A stretch of DNA of 64,000 nt. It comes from Micromussa lordhowensis (lineage: Eukaryota; Cnidaria; Anthozoa; Scleractinia; Lobophylliidae). The translations under genes and the position numbers were made by a program. The notes below the pieces were generated by a model. That model was not told the DNA's origin. It saw only the letters and a list, made by a program, of their open reading frames with translations, and did no database searches. Shown piece by piece: positions 31,585 to 45,572 of the stretch (positions are counted from its first letter, which is position 1; each line of letters opens with the position of its first letter). The DNA lies in the NCBI GenBank assembly GCA_964020085.1, contig OZ026600.1, forward strand, positions 36,108,205-36,172,204, given 5' to 3'.

Positions 31585-34500
31585 GCCTTTGAACAACTGG
31601 GGCCAGTACTTTATTGTTTTGGTTTCAGGGGTGAATTAGTTAATGGTGGCAATAGCATCCAATCAGAGTAAAGTTTGTGAATTATTGGCACGATAAACAT
31701 GCTCCAGCCAGAAAAACAAATTGGAAATCACATGTTATTCAGATATCCCTGAAATGACCATCAAATTGGAAAAGGAGATTAAAATACTTTTTTACTACTG
31801 AAGAGATTCTAAGCTTGATCGAAAGAACAGAGTGTGAAAAAATGCAAAGGCCATCTTTTTCTTTGTTAAGTTGTAATGTAAACTGGCGGTACATTTTTTG
31901 TCAAAATTCATTGTGTCACAACAAAATGTACAATGTATGTTCAGTGCATCATTTCAACTTTTGCCTCAAACAAAAATAGGAAACAATGCTTGAAATGCTT
32001 GGTTATAATTATCATTTTGCAAAACAAACCCGAGGAGCATCTGGAGTTAATTCATGTATTGGGTAATGAGTGAATAATCACGCTGGACTTCTCGTGGAGC
32101 ATATTCTTAAGCCAGGTCTCCCTCGATTACCCAACACACTATTTATTTTGGAAACAAAGTGCTTTGTTTTTGAAAAAAGTCCTTGTTGGTACACATAGCA
32201 TGCCAAAATACCATACCCAAATACCATGTCATGTGAATGAGCTACAAAATGTAATCTAACAACTTCTTATACAACATTTAAACAATGAACAAACTAAGTA
32301 TAAAATATTAATGATCCTTGTAGGAGGTTTCTCATTAATTTCAACCCTAACCTGTTGTAGGTATCTGTCAGTGGTTTTCCACATGTAATAATATTCTACT
32401 ATACTTGAAAGACTCTTCCATGGAAGCTGAAAAAAAGAGTTCAGAAATTAGACCAGAGTCAGTACACAGAACTGAAAAATATATAGGTCAGCAGTATTTG
32501 GCAACATTCTCCATCATAAACAGTACTTTATAAATCACTCTCTTTCACAATTCCTTGGCATAAAACAAGTCGGATACCCTAAGGGCAAACCATCATATTA
32601 ATATACCTGCAAGCCTTTCAATAACTTTTGAAGTAGGGCATATTTCTAAAAGAGGGCAGTAGCAGCAGGCAAAGCTGGTGATATACATGTAGAGATTTTT
32701 TTGTTCTCAGCCAGTTCATTTAACTGGGTCAGATTCCTACAAATTACCACTTACAAAGTCTTTCTGAATGTCAGTAAAATCCTTTCCATACTTCTGAAGG
32801 GCTTCTTCAAACAGATTTGCTTCACCTGCGATAAATCACAGATAAAATGTACCACAAATTATACCCAAATTGTTATGTGCTATAAATTGTACCACATACC
32901 CCAACTTCATATAATTCATATAATCACAGATCTATGTAAACTATGCAAAATATCTGAAGTATTGGCTGACCTGCTGACCACTCCTCCATCTCATCACGGC
33001 ACAGGATGGGGCCCCCTGCAGGAACTAGACTAGCTATTGCCTTGCTCACATTGTAACCATTGTTATGTAGAGCACACATTGCATGAGACTAAAAGAAAAA
33101 TAAACAAACTCTAACATTTCAGACTAGTTCAATATGAATATACATGTAGAGGAGATATGGTTCACGACCACACATTAAACTCTACACAATATTTTTTTGA
33201 AAAGCCGGAAAATCATGGTTTTGAATGTTATAATTCCTCCATTTTTTTTTTTTTTTTTTTTTGGGGGGGGGGGGCATTTTTCCCCTAAAATATAAGAAAC
33301 TTCTAGATCAAGGGTATAGCAGGCATGAAACTATCAATCTTGCTAAATGCCATCCATGTCAGTCTTCCTCAGAAAAGAGAGTGCCCAACATTACTGCATG
33401 GGAGTTAAACATCACATTCTATTGATCACAATTCCAAATAAACCAGGCTACTTTGTCACTGTTACCTGGAAATATCATGTCACTGCGCTTTTTAAATTTC
33501 TTCTCTTTCTTTCACAACAAGCCATGTGGCATTACATGTATTGCACTATTTGTGACACTATCACAGTGGAATTTGGTTTAGAATTTGCTTTGAAATTGTT
33601 ACATAATCACATACACAATCTGTCACTTTACAGCTAGGCGCATTAGAAGTATGAAGTGTTTGCCTTTTCAAGCCATTTGAGTACCATAAGGTTTAATACA
33701 TGCAGAGATGCTTCTAGAATTCTCCAAAGCAGAATAAGTAAAATGTAAGTATATGTGTCAATTTAGCTCAGGATCCATTAGTATTTGTGAATGTTCAGAT
33801 GGAATAACACTTTGGTAAACCAGAGCATTTAAAATAAATATTGATATCACAGACCCACAGGCCACCAATAAACTGAGGGTGAACTGAATTTTCTACCAAA
33901 CCATAGGTACACATATCAATCTATCAATATAGAGACAAGCTAAAACCAGTTTGAAATGAAATGCAATACAAAAGCAATATGTAAATCAAACTATCAGTTA
34001 GCTCAATGCAATCTAAAGCATGAAAAATATGCAATAAGAATCTTATTGCAGTAACTAGTATTTGCATACTAGTTCAGCTTTTAGCTAAAGAAGATCTTTT
34101 TAGCCTCAGCAGTAAACACGTTTTTATTGAGTAAAATATTTATAAAAGTTATGTTGGTTTCCATCACTCATGCATGACATCACATACATGTAACACAATC
34201 CTTTTCAGCCACCTAAGTATATCCCTGTTCAGGTAATGTCTGTGATGTGCAGTGAAAATTTCTGTATCGTTACATGAGACCCATAAATAAATGAATGGTT
34301 GCTAATCAGATTCAACTTTTCAACAACATCTGCAACTACAAGCAACACCCATACAAGTTAATAGGTTCTCTCTTCATGTAAGTTGATCTCCATGGATGTT
34401 TTTGGGTGGAATCCCTCAGACATCACTTGAGCAATAAAACAGTCCACTGAACAAATAGAGACACACCTTTTTATCCATGGAGATATTCTAAGAAATACTG

Positions 34501-37500
34501 AGCTTCATGGGTGCCCAATGCTACACCAAGAGCATTGTGGAATATGTCTCAAACAAAAAAAAACCTGGAACAAGGACTAAGTTATAGACCTGCAGGGTAT
34601 GAATTAACAAACTTACCAGTGTAATGTCCCTTGATGCTGCCGCAGCACTCATATGCAAGCTGGGCTGCTTTACCGAACTGCTGCAATCCAGAGCCCTTGC
34701 AAATGTGCCAACAGATCTAAAATTCAAACAAGAACCAATATTGATCATAAACAAGTAAACAAGCAGTTTTTCAATTTTGATAAGACCAGAACGTAGGTAC
34801 AGTATCACTTCACCAACTCAACATATGATAACTGGAATGATATTCAATAAATTATGGAAATCAAAATGATCCATTTCTTGTCAGTTCAGACCGAAGCTTA
34901 TATGACAAGGTTTGTATGTTTTAAGTGACTTACAAGTAGTCCATGCTGTTTTATTATTTAATACATGAAAAGAAATACTACAGAAATATCAACAATAACT
35001 ACATGACCAAGACATTTAAAAAAAGACTGAGCTCCGTTTACTCCTCGACTGCCCATGTTCCCCAAGATTCAAGCTGGAGGTTCTCAAATAAACACAATCC
35101 ACTCCTGTTTATACCTACTTCAGTGGAGCAACCAGCAAGGTCATTTCCATGAAAGTAAAACAATTGATTAGACTGACATGCAAATCAAGACAACTTGTAA
35201 TCTCATGGTACCTTGCAATCACAAGAAACTGGTCAACGTGTTGTTCCTGTAAAGGATTGTTTGGATCCCAAACCAAAGTCTCCAGCTTAGCAAGATCTCG
35301 ATCATCCTGAAGCCCTACAATTATTTTTACCAAGACAACATTCACATTAACACATGGTTGCCACAGACATCAATGTTCCAAATTCCCTGACTACAGTCGA
35401 AGCTCTCTTAACAGACACTCTCGTAAGCGGACAGCTCTACTTACGGCCACCTTGTTTGAAACCCCATTTTAACTCCCATACAAACTCTGTATTTTTATAT
35501 TCTCGTAAGCGGACATTCCCATAAGCGGCCACCGACACTTTCATTGGTTAGCTGGGAAGCTCCCGTAAGCGGCCATCTATCCCCTACACCTCTAGTGGCC
35601 CCTTACGAGAACCATTCTCGTAAGCGGCCAGCTCCAGTTACGGTCACTTTTCTCGCGTCCTGAGGGTGTCAGCTTATTAGGGCTTCGACTGTATTTCCTG
35701 ACTTTAAATTCTCTAATAGACATAGCATTTCCCCGACCAAAAAAACACAAAATGTCAGATCTAGCAGCAGCTTCTAGAATGTACTTACAGCCATATTTCA
35801 TACTTGTTCATTACGATGGATAGTTTTTGAACAAAATTTCCTTCTTCATTGAGGAAAATTATTGTTGAGATCACAGGGACCTCAAATATTTCATTTTTTC
35901 CCTGACTTTTCTTCAAAATATCAATTTTTCCTGACTCAAAATAAAATTCCCTGACTTTTCCCTGAGCTTGAAGATTTTCCCCCCCCGTCCATTTCATGAC
36001 CTAAGGCAACCCTAATAAACAATAATTTGAGCCAAAAACTATCCATGTATGTGTACTGTTAATTTCTGAAATAACGCTTTTGCTAAATACCGTATTTACC
36101 CGTGCATAAGCCGCATCTGTAGATAAGCCACACCCCGAGTTTCAGAGCAAGATTTCTGGAAGAAAATATTTTCTACTGCAAAAATCAGAGTCTGTGAAGA
36201 TGGAGTTACGAACTATTCTTACGGCTTTTGGGCAAAGAAAACAGATATTTTCAGCAGGAAAAACATCTCGAAAATGCTCCATGACAAGTTCAAACTCGTA
36301 ATATTGTCATAATATCTGTTTATATTTTGTTTTCTTTACTATTTGAGATTGTTTTGTAAGGTTTTTAAATGAGGTTTAATCATGTGGATGAAGCTTTGCA
36401 ACCAAGCCTTCAAATTTGAAAAGTTTAAATAGCGTTTCCGTAGATGAGCCAAATCCACACTTAGGGAGCAATTTTTCCACAAAAATAATGCGGCTTATAC
36501 ATGGGTAAATACGGCATGTAAATTTGAAAGATATTTCTCTGAAAAGATGGGGATTTTACTAAATAGGGATATAAGAAGCATGCATGGAAGATAACAATAT
36601 GAAACACAACAAACTCTAGGGAGAAATAAATTGCTGCTGAGTCCAAGAATCTTTCAGGCATATTTTTGCTGATGCAACTACTTGTACAGGTATCCGAGAT
36701 TTCTCGCAAGCTCATTCCATCTCACTCCTCAAAACACATTTGCTGACGATTTCTTAAAAAATGCTAATTGAACACTCCAGGCGTTACACATAAGTAAATG
36801 GAATATTTTCTTGAGTGACCTCTACCTTTTCTTGCTGTTTTAGGAACTTGAGCTTGATATGCTGTCCCTATTCCCATCTCTCCTCTGTCTGCAACCAAGG
36901 TTTTTTGTTGAGGATCATAAACCAGAAAGTAGTGAAACCAGTCCTACAAGGGAAATAGAAGACCTGATCAACCTCTATTATTTTAAGAGAACACATGATC
37001 ACTATAATAGAACACATGATCACTAAGAAATTTGCACCATTTTTACAATGGAAAATAAAACAAATCAGTTTATGGCTAAATCTCATTATTATTATCCAGA
37101 CCTCAATGATGAAGAAAAATTGTAACTAATAGTACTGAATTTAACCACACAGAAACACACCTCCTTTTCTAAATATTTTGGTAACACTTCTGCTTCATTG
37201 TAAAGTGTCACCAAACACTTTCCCCTAAAACACAAAAATGCACAGTATGAAAAACTGAATTCCTGCCATATAGTTAGACCACAATATTCATAAAATCACA
37301 GTATACAGTACAATTTGCCAATTTATCTGACAAGATATCACATGACCAAAAAAATGTCTTCTACGTTAGGAAACAGATTGACATGATATACGAAAAGTGC
37401 TTGTATTATACAATGTGCACAAATTGCAGCGCACATGACTACATGTATATCATTTCTCTTCTTTACACTTGCAAAATAATATTGGTTCCCACCAAAAACA

Positions 37501-38784
37501 ACCACAATATTTTAACATTTTTTTAACAAATCTGGGCTTCATCACTATTTCTCTTGAAAGATACAGTAGATTTAAAAGGGGTTTGTAGTCTTTGTAAGTT
37601 TTGCTGATTACCCATCCAGTCCATATTAATTATTTATCTGCATAAAGATATACATGTAAATTTATATTTAAATGCTAGCATATAGAGGAAAATCTGTGCA
37701 GTATTTGTGATGTGATGTTATTTTGGAGTATAATATATACATATTAGTTATAGAGATGTATTTCATATTGTTCCATGAAATTCAGCAGTTCCTGTACTTA
37801 TTATTAAATGATGCCTGCCAATTCTTGTTCATTTTGTTCCAATTTTTATGGCTGAATGTAAACCATGTTTTTTTCATTGATCAAATAAAACCCTGACAAA
37901 ACATCTTTAGAGTAAGTACATGCACATGTATCAAAGCGAACACAAAAATTATTAATTTCTCAAATGATCAGTGTTACTTCTCTATAACACCTGAATCCAA
38001 TTTTTTGACTGACCAAATTCAGGGACCACTAGTGATTTGAACAAAACCACTAAATTAGCAGCGTATGCCAGAATGTAGACCAGACTGCATCAAGGGAGTG
38101 TGAACAGTTTATTGTCACTTTAGCATGAGGTTTTTAACACTTGTGGTCTTAAATTGCACGGTCACATGTAGTACCAAAGAAATCATATTAAAGATCCCTA
38201 CAGTTTCAATCCTGAATTCACATTAAAATATATTCACTTCAAATGAAAACAGCAACAGAAAGAATGTAAGCAAAGTGTTTTTCTCATTGAAATATACATA
38301 CCACTGGACCTGTATCACAATAGAATAAATAATGACATTCGTTCCAATGTATCAATGTTGAATTGAGAAATTAGAAATTAAAAAGCCATCATAATTTAAA
38401 GATTCTGGATAAAGTATGAGTTTATCAATGTTTTGATTTCTGTACCGTACCTTATGGTGTTGGCATTGATGTTTTCATACTGTCTGGACAAGAAAACTTC
38501 TCTGTGACTCAGCTGATGTCTTAGCACATCTTCCATTTCACTATCCCCCATTTCAATTTCTGCATCTTCCTCAGCTTGCACTGTAGGAAAGATATAATGA
38601 AGCACAAAATATAACAAACAAATTATACCAAGAACTTTGAAACAAGACACAAAACCATCAAACAAAAGTCGCATTCTGTTATTTTAAAAATGCTTAAATT
38701 AGATGTTAAAGGGGTTCAGTCACATTATTTTGAGTAAAAAATTACTTTGTAAGTGAAGGAAGCCTGAAATTAATAAAGGGGGCA

Positions 38785-38821
<37 letters not shown>

Positions 38822-41086
38822 TATTACAAGATAATTTGGTTTTATCAACTGGGTTGATAATGTGAATGGGCCACCGTAAAGAGATTCGGAAGCTGACGTT
38901 TCGAGCATTAGCCCTTTGTCGGGGCGAATCCAAATAGTTTACTAAGATAGAAAAACGCCAAAGAGATAATAATAAATTATAAAGGAGCAAGAATGGTGAA
39001 GGATGGAGAAGATTAACACAGATTACAATCAATGAACTTAAAAGATTAAGCTAAACTTTTCATGATGCCCAAACCGTGATGTAGCTTCTATAAAGATAGA
39101 GAATTCAATCAAGTAGTAATGGTCACAGGTCTTCCTTACAGCTGCTAAGTGCTGCCTGGATTCTATTTTCAGTGTTAGATTTAACTTTTTTTTATTTTCA
39201 ACATTTTCATTTTACCTACCTACTTACCAAAATAGCTAAAAACCCAGACTAAATGTTAAAACAGTCTTCTCAAAAGAATAATACAATTTTAATCTCTATT
39301 TCCCAATCCTCTTGATGAGAAAGCAGACATACTTCCTATCATTGTTTCCCATAAATTATGATACTACTTAACAGAAACTCAACAGTCTGAATATCACAAG
39401 ATACAGACTGGCCAGGGATTATCCCAGTATCTGAAACACAGTATTCTTTACATTGAAATACGAGATTATCGTTTGACATTTGATCTGAAAGGGTGTTTAC
39501 ATGGCACAAATTTAGAGAATTTGAGGTATTTACTATGCAATGATATAACAAATAAATTACTTTACGTTCTAATAACTAACATTGGTTCCCTCTATTGTCT
39601 TCTTATGTAAGGCCTTGCTTGAGCCCACTGCTCTACATTTACTTGTTACAATCTTTGAAAGGAATTTCAACTATTATTAGGGCCATAGCCAGAAAAAAAT
39701 TATGACTGAGGTAATGTCCACAAAAAAACTATGACTGAGGCAATGTGCATGGTTAAATTCTCTTCATAGGTATTTAAGGGTGTTTAAAATGATTATAAAC
39801 AACAAAAACAAAAAAGATGACTGAGCCAAGTGCCTTGGTTTGCCTGTTACTTGTTACAGCTACATGTAAAGAAATGTGTGACCTCAATAGTCCACTAAAC
39901 TGGGCATGAAGGAAATTGCAAAAAAACAATCAAATCTGGAATTTTACTGCAGCCATGTGTTTCATGAAAATTTGTGCTTGAATGTGGATCGTAATGGTAA
40001 TTATAATGAATTAATAATAAGAGCTTTGCTTGAAGAATAGGACATTTTTCATATTATTATTATGACAAAATCAGGAAATAAGTTTAATTATCCAAAAATT
40101 TCAGCATCTAATTAGTAACCTGTTTGATAATGTGGTTAACACAAAAAGACATTTTGCTACACTGAAAAATTGGGAGTTCTTTCCAGACAACAGATGTCCC
40201 CAAAGTACAACATTTAGCTAAACTTTACTTACACAAATGTTTTTCAGCCTGCATGGCGAGGGCTGATGATAAATCTCTCTTTCTATAGAAACACTGAACT
40301 TTTGCCTCCACTTGTCCATTACTAGTCTAAAAGAACAAGATCAAAAGATTTTAATTTCCACATGTCCGCGCGAAATTAACATATTCATGAATATAGGCTC
40401 AGAGCCACCTTAAATTTTTACCTTGGTCAACTCCTCAATTCTTCGTATTTGATACGGTAACGCCGGGTTGGTTTCAACATATACGTAGTCTGTGAATAAA
40501 GAAAAGTTGGTTAACACTGTCAAGTTGAATGAAACTATCTAATTTCGTCCAAAACACGTTCTGCAACGGAAAAAACGCACATGGTCACGAAGACACAAGA
40601 CAGCCGCTAAGCTGGTAACCGCGCGCACGATAATCAACAGACAAGAAATGACGATTCGGAAAGTTTTTCGGTTTTCCTTTCGTCCCTCACCAGTGAAATC
40701 AATTTCTGTCATACAACCCTTAATTTACCGGTTACAAGAACTCAATTGTGCGAGACTTCCCTCGGGTTTTCTGGTAAAGAAGGATAGCAGTGAAGTCCCC
40801 GACAACACTCGTACACCGTACGGAGCTTTTGTTCATCCTCCCGGCAAACGGACAAAATAACGCAATCGTCCGCGCATAAAAAATCTCTCACTTTCATCAC
40901 AGAAACACTATTACTTCCTAGTTGGAGTTCACACAAGACATGAAGCATTCAAAATTCAAGGACAAAAGCGCCATCTAATACAATTTTACGAGGAGGGAAG
41001 TTGACGTATTTCACTGAAAAATTCCCTGAAGTTGTAGTGTGATCGCACTCACCTCCAACCCGGAAAACATTTGATGCGTTCGCCAT
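25148..41086 (-). CDS. MTA: MTA (metastasis-associated) protein, NuRD chromatin-remodelling subunit
   Basis: Nineteen exons, phases all consistent, 2,532 coding bases, 843 aa: 41053-41086, 40422-40489, 40233-40326, 38451-38580, 37161-37224, 36826-36943, 35212-35314, 34617-34716, 32971-33088, 32755-32825, 32352-32426, 31082-31140, 30632-30741, 30201-30314, 29929-30009, 29033-29097, 28456-28672, 27390-27818, 25148-25629. Domains: BAH (1-165; [44 protein letters not shown]), ELM2 ([39 protein letters not shown]), SANT ([35 protein letters not shown]), GATA finger (CESC...[13 protein letters not shown], about 376-412), two C2H2 fingers (about 434-490), an MTA_R1-like helix ([20 protein letters not shown]), then a Pro-rich tail. 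MTA scaffolds HDAC1/2 and RBBP4/7 through ELM2-SANT in NuRD. Human MTA1 is 715 aa. Exon 17 uses donor GTTAGT, the least certain junction. Confidence 0.95.
25814..26052. mobile_element. Foldback MITE in the last MTA intron
   Basis: Nested inverted arms: GGCCACCTAAAAAATGAAAA near 25814 against TTTTCATTGTCTGGGTGG near 26033, and CAAATCCAGCCAATCGAAT near 25857 against ATTCGATTGGCTGGATTTG near 25972. The whole 240-bp block folds on itself. No clear target duplication. Confidence 0.65.
26621..26859. mobile_element. Foldback MITE rich in TTGTTGCG motifs
   Basis: The left arm ACCTTGCGTGATCAACTTGT (26621) and right arm (CAAGTTGATCACGCAAGGT, ending 26859) are inverted copies that continue inward through CGCAACAACAACATTT. 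It sits in the last MTA intron. Confidence 0.65.
30440..30598. repeat. Two direct copies of a short hairpin in an MTA intron
   Basis: TGTTTCTATAACTCAATAGA followed by AACACAGAAC (about 30441-30472) recurs as TGTTTCTATAGCTCAATAGA with the same continuation (30569-30598). Each copy is itself a hairpin (TGTTTCTAT / ATAGAAACA). Confidence 0.6.
31458..31604. mobile_element. Palindromic MITE with GGATAAATCACTATCCA arms
   Basis: The left half (GGCC ... GTTGTTCGAAAGGTGGATAA ... TATCCACCGGATAAATCAC) and right half are inverted copies over nearly the whole 147 bp. Both ends carry GGCC. It lies in MTA intron 11 (31141-32351). Confidence 0.7.
33242..33274. repeat. Poly(T)-poly(G) tract
   Basis: 21 T followed by 12 G in MTA intron 8 (between the exons ending at 34617 and starting at 33088). 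Confidence 0.9.
35394..35691. mobile_element. pogo/Tigger-like MITE, TA-flanked
   Basis: 298 bp with termini CAGTCGAAGCTCTCTTA and (complement) CAGTCGAAGCCCTAATA, flanked by TA at 35392-35393 and 35692-35693. The interior repeats CTCGTAAGCGGAC-like units several times. A CAGTCGAA start with a TA target is characteristic of pogo-type elements (family knowledge). Located in MTA intron 6. Confidence 0.75.
36090..36514. mobile_element. MITE with CCGTATTTACCC terminal inverted repeats
   Basis: The left end CCGTATTTACCCGTGCATAA (36090) and right end (GTATAAGCCGCATT region to CCGTATTTACCCAT read in reverse, ending 36514) are inverted repeats of about 28 bp. This sequence type is common for mariner-like MITEs; the TA duplication is intact only on the left. 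Located in MTA intron 6. Confidence 0.65.
38782..38932 (-). mobile_element. Penelope-like element remnant with degenerate hammerhead-like core
   Basis: On the minus strand GGGCTAATGCTCGAAACGTC is followed by ACGGTGGCCCATTCACATT and TCAACCCAGTTGATAAAACC. From memory this is the terminal (pLTR) sequence of Penelope-like retroelements, which encode hammerhead ribozymes. The core at 38922-38892 resembles CUGACGA-stem-GAAA-CGUC with the conserved CTGACGA decayed to CCGACAA. No Penelope coding region is present. It lies in MTA intron 3. Confidence 0.55.
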
Positions 41087-44000
41087 GATTCCTCAATGGC
41101 GGGAGTTTCTTATTCGAAACTTCGATCAATAAGAATTACAAATGTCAAGTTTTTCATGGAGCCTGTGCACTATTCCGCCGAAAACGTCATTCACCACACG
41201 AACGCGGCCATTATTGTTCGCCCTCAAGCGAACCACGCGTCTTTTGACGTCACGAACGGAACGTTTTCGCCGAATATTGTCACGAAGATTCTGCAGTGAA
41301 CAGGTGCGCAAACTCGTGAGTGATCGTTTTCACTCGTGTTTCTTCGGATTGTTTAGAATGACGTAAGAGTGATTGACAGCTTGTTTGTGTGTTTACCCGT
41401 TGCAATCGCAAGTGACACACACCCAACCGTCCTCGATTTTGATTGGCTCTCGGGCCGCCATAACGCAAATTGCATTCGTGATGGTCACGGCCTTCAATAG
41501 CCATAAATCGTGTTTATATTTTTGAAAATATTTCTTTGTACCACTCAGTTTTTCTTGCCGCAAGATGTTGTGCTAAGTACCATGGCTATTCCAGATTTCG
41601 TGTTCAAAACCTTCTTGTTCTCAAAAGGTTTATTCCAAGAAGTTTATACTGTGAAGCATCTATTGCTAAAGCAATTAGCGATGACAGTTCGCAACAGAAA
41701 TCGAAACAGCTTCTAGTTTCCATTATTGCAATGCGTAATTTTACGCTCTAAAGCTTCCACAAAAACCTCATGTCTAAATATTGAACGGCAGAAGGGACGA
41801 GCCGAATTCAAAATTCTCTGAACACACATTTTCTTCGAGTTCCGTTTCGCGAATGCCGTTTGCAAAGTGACACCTTTACATCCTGACGTCACACCACAAT
41901 TAAAGCGGACAAGCTAAACCGGTAAAATCCTGTTTGATACGTGCATGTTGTCTGTTGTGACATTTGAGAAGGCGGAGTCACATCATGACGTCTCCTATTT
42001 CAATACCACAAAGGAATATTTTGGACAGTGGACTCTGGGACAGACAACCAGAACTTTCTTTCTTGCTCAATAACAAGTCAGAGGTATAAAACTGGTTAGG
42101 CAATAGCAAAAGTTAAATCACATTAATATGGTAGCCGGATTTTAGCGTAAAGATTTTTTCCATATGAAACGCGGAGGGGAAAAATTGTACTGTGTTGTAC
42201 CGCTTGGAACAACATGTTCCGAGATTTTATTTCGGTAACAAGACTTCACTTCTTTAGGCAAGCAGTATTGCATAACCAGAAATAAATAGAATTGCACAGT
42301 TTTCCCGAGCGATCTGGACATAGGATATTCCTAGCACAAATATAGTGTCGGATTCGGTGAACATTGTACATTACAGGTGTCAAGCATTGTGATATGTCGG
42401 TGGTTAGGAAGGAAAGTAAAAAATCATCTTCAGTTCCTTGAACCCGATTTGCCGAAATTTTCGGTAATAAATAATTTATTCGCGCAAGTCAAGGATGAAC
42501 ACAGGGGATGAGCCGTTGAAATCTGAAATGAAACAATGGTTGATCATTATTAAAACGTATCAACCGGTTACCGTGACAAACAAACAATTCTAGCTGATGC
42601 TTAGCAACTACTAACATGATTCGCGCGACCTTGACTTGAGGCAAAGGAGCACAACCTTAAAATCTTGCTAGGCGGTTCAATTTGAACACAAATCACATCG
42701 TGACAGCTGAAGGGCCATCGAAAATTCACGGACGCCTTCTTATACTCATGCTTTTGTGTAGCAAGATCGATATTATCGTCTTAGTTCAAGACCAAGCTAA
42801 CGAGATCTCTGGCTTTGCGCCAGCTGAACGTGATCGTGAAGAGCGTTCCGGATGAATGGGTTTGTAATCGTCATCATTTCGATAATTGAATTGCGAGTAC
42901 AATGAGCGCCGGGTTTGTTTCGTTTACGCGAAATGTATTTGTACCAACTCACTTAACAATGTAGCTTTTAATCTAAGCAATAAAACATGAAACCGAATAG
43001 ATGTCAAGAGTTTCTCTTCGACCTTTTTTGTTGTGTTTACACCGTAAACAATAAGGTTGTCTTTGTACCGAGAAGAGGGAATCATGGGTACATCACGACA
43101 TGATGTGTTCACGTGTAATTTGCATGGTAAGTAGTATTCTGGTAACATCTGCTACGTGATAGAAACAACAATTTCTGCATTCTGATTGGTGGACGAGAAA
43201 ACATTACTGACAATGTCATGTAGACTGCGTTATGCCTGAGGTTTTATAGTACACGGTATTCGTTTTCTTTCGTGGTACCAAACTTTGCTGATGCGCCATA
43301 CCTGAAACTACCAGCATATTTTATAGTATCTAATAACGACAAAAATTGCATAAAGTGTGCAATAAGTACTCTGGTATCATGCTCTGTATGTTAATTGGTG
43401 ATACAAGAAGTGGTTGCCGTTTTAGTAAGAGCTGAAATGACAATTACAGTATTTTCGTAAAATTACAACATACTACGATCGCCATGATTGGTTCAAGAAA
43501 AAAAATCTTTGGATACCATAATTCTATGGAAACCTAAAACATACTCCGAGCATAAAATGAAAAAAAAGTCTAGTAAAAATAGGAATGCCGACGATCATAG
43601 TTGTCATTTATCTATCGAAAAATCTCTAATAAACGAAAAAAGAGTGATAAGCCTGATACATGATACACTGATAAAGATGAGGCGTTCTGTTTTTTTTTTT
43701 TCGCGTCTAATCTCATATTAAAACTGACATTGAAACAGTAGTTGGCAGAAAGTTTTTGTCCGGAAGAGGTCAGATGGTTCTTCCATCTGAATCAATGTAA
43801 TCGTTCAGTTTGGAGTTTTGCGTCAAGATCAATTCCGCAAGAGCTTGAAACTAGTGTTCCATTTATAAACAAGGGTCTGTTTCCTCGCTGTTGGAAGTCT
43901 GGATGGAATTATTACTATCATTAGTAGTCGGAACAAAACAAAATCGTTAACACTCATTGGTGAGCTATCATGCGTGGAAATTGACCGTATGGTAAGCCAA

Positions 44001-45568
44001 AGGTACGTACAATGTATTACAACAGGAAAAAAATCAAAAGTGGGGGATTTTTTTTCTTGGAGGAAGCCTCTGGAGGGACGGACAATCGACCATGAAAAAT
44101 CGCTGACTCAAGGGAAATTCCTCCGCATTTTGACCCTGTTTCGCAGAATGCGCTATAGGTACTTATGACCAAAACTGACATGATGGGAAATTGCCCGGAG
44201 TAACTGAAAACAGTAGTTATATTTCTTGGCCTACTTTTTACACTCAGTTTTCCGACCGTGTGTCAATCCATAGACATTAAACTGTGTTTCCCTTCAGCAC
44301 AGTACAGTCTTGGATCTTTAAGCCAGAGCACTCCAAATTGATTGACCGACACCATCATTTAATATCCTTTGCGCACAAAAAAACACTATACTCGAACTAT
44401 ACCGTACTGGAAAAAGAGGCTTTACACGTTTATCTCATATTGCAGAGTATTCATTTGTTTGTCGGGAAGTAATTCGCAACTTTGGCATATCTCGGCAACA
44501 AAATGATTAAAGTGCCACTGAAACAAAATTTCATATCTGAGATTTTTTTGCTGAATAATTAAGTTTGAACCTTACTTGGAAACACTACCAACTTTCTTTT
44601 CGGCTACGGTAAGCGAAAAGCGTTCGAAGTTGGCTGGTTGAGCCCCAAATTAGCGGCCATCTTGACGCGGCACAAACAGCCTTGTGACGTCACTGGTGGT
44701 ATTACTCTCACGTCGCGCTGAAAATTTAGAGTGATTATGGGAGAAGAGACTAGTGTTCTAAGCACACACCCCCCCCCCCCAAAAAAAAAAAAGAAAGAAA
44801 GAAGACATCTGTTGGACACCTCAGAGCTGTAAAGCAGTTATAAACAGTTCCCTTAGCTTACACATGAGGAGGGAGAGGAAGAGGAGAGTCGATCCTTTCA
44901 GTCTAGTAAAATGGATATTTCCAGGATATTTTATGAGCAAGTAAACGAGTGACGTGTTCATGAAAACAGTTCTAGTTCATAAATCGCAAAATGATCGAGA
45001 CACTTAGTCAGACGGTCAGCACCCAATTAAACAATATATACACCCATAAAATAAAAAATACATGAATACCATAGAAAGTGGCTTTGAAAATATTATTGGG
45101 AGTGCCTTTGCATGACGGCGCGGCAACAAAGCTTCGAGTCTTGTATTGATGGCCACAAGTTGCCTTCCTTTGAACGGGAAGGTTTGGCTTTGAATATGCT
45201 GCTTAAGTTTACATAACTGAGTCCCATGTAGCTTCACTATAACATTTCGATTAAAAATTCAAGGAAACGCTATTCGATAAGTCCTCAGTAGTCGACTAAG
45301 CCTGGAGACTTAAAATCGATAGTAAACCGGACGCTTTGTGAGATTCACCGCGGACATTTATAGATTGCAATACAGAGACAGTTTTAACCTTTCGTCCAGT
45401 TATATTTGCTGCATCCTACAAGTTATCGCAACAGCAGCAATTCAAGAAACGTTCTTCTTTATAGGAAATGCTAATCTAGGTTGCTAAGTTTCCTTGCTTT
45501 CAGGAAACGAGAGAAAACGTGACAACTATGGTGACAGTCACGGTCGGTGAAAAGGTGATATATGCAAA
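41087..45568. other. Intergenic DNA upstream of MTA, no gene recognised
   Basis: 41087-41500 is the MTA 5' flank and is less AT-rich than its surroundings. From there to 45568 I see only short open frames without domains or splice context, and a C/A-rich simple repeat at about 44767-44800. Confidence 0.4.
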
Positions 45569-45572
45569 TTAA

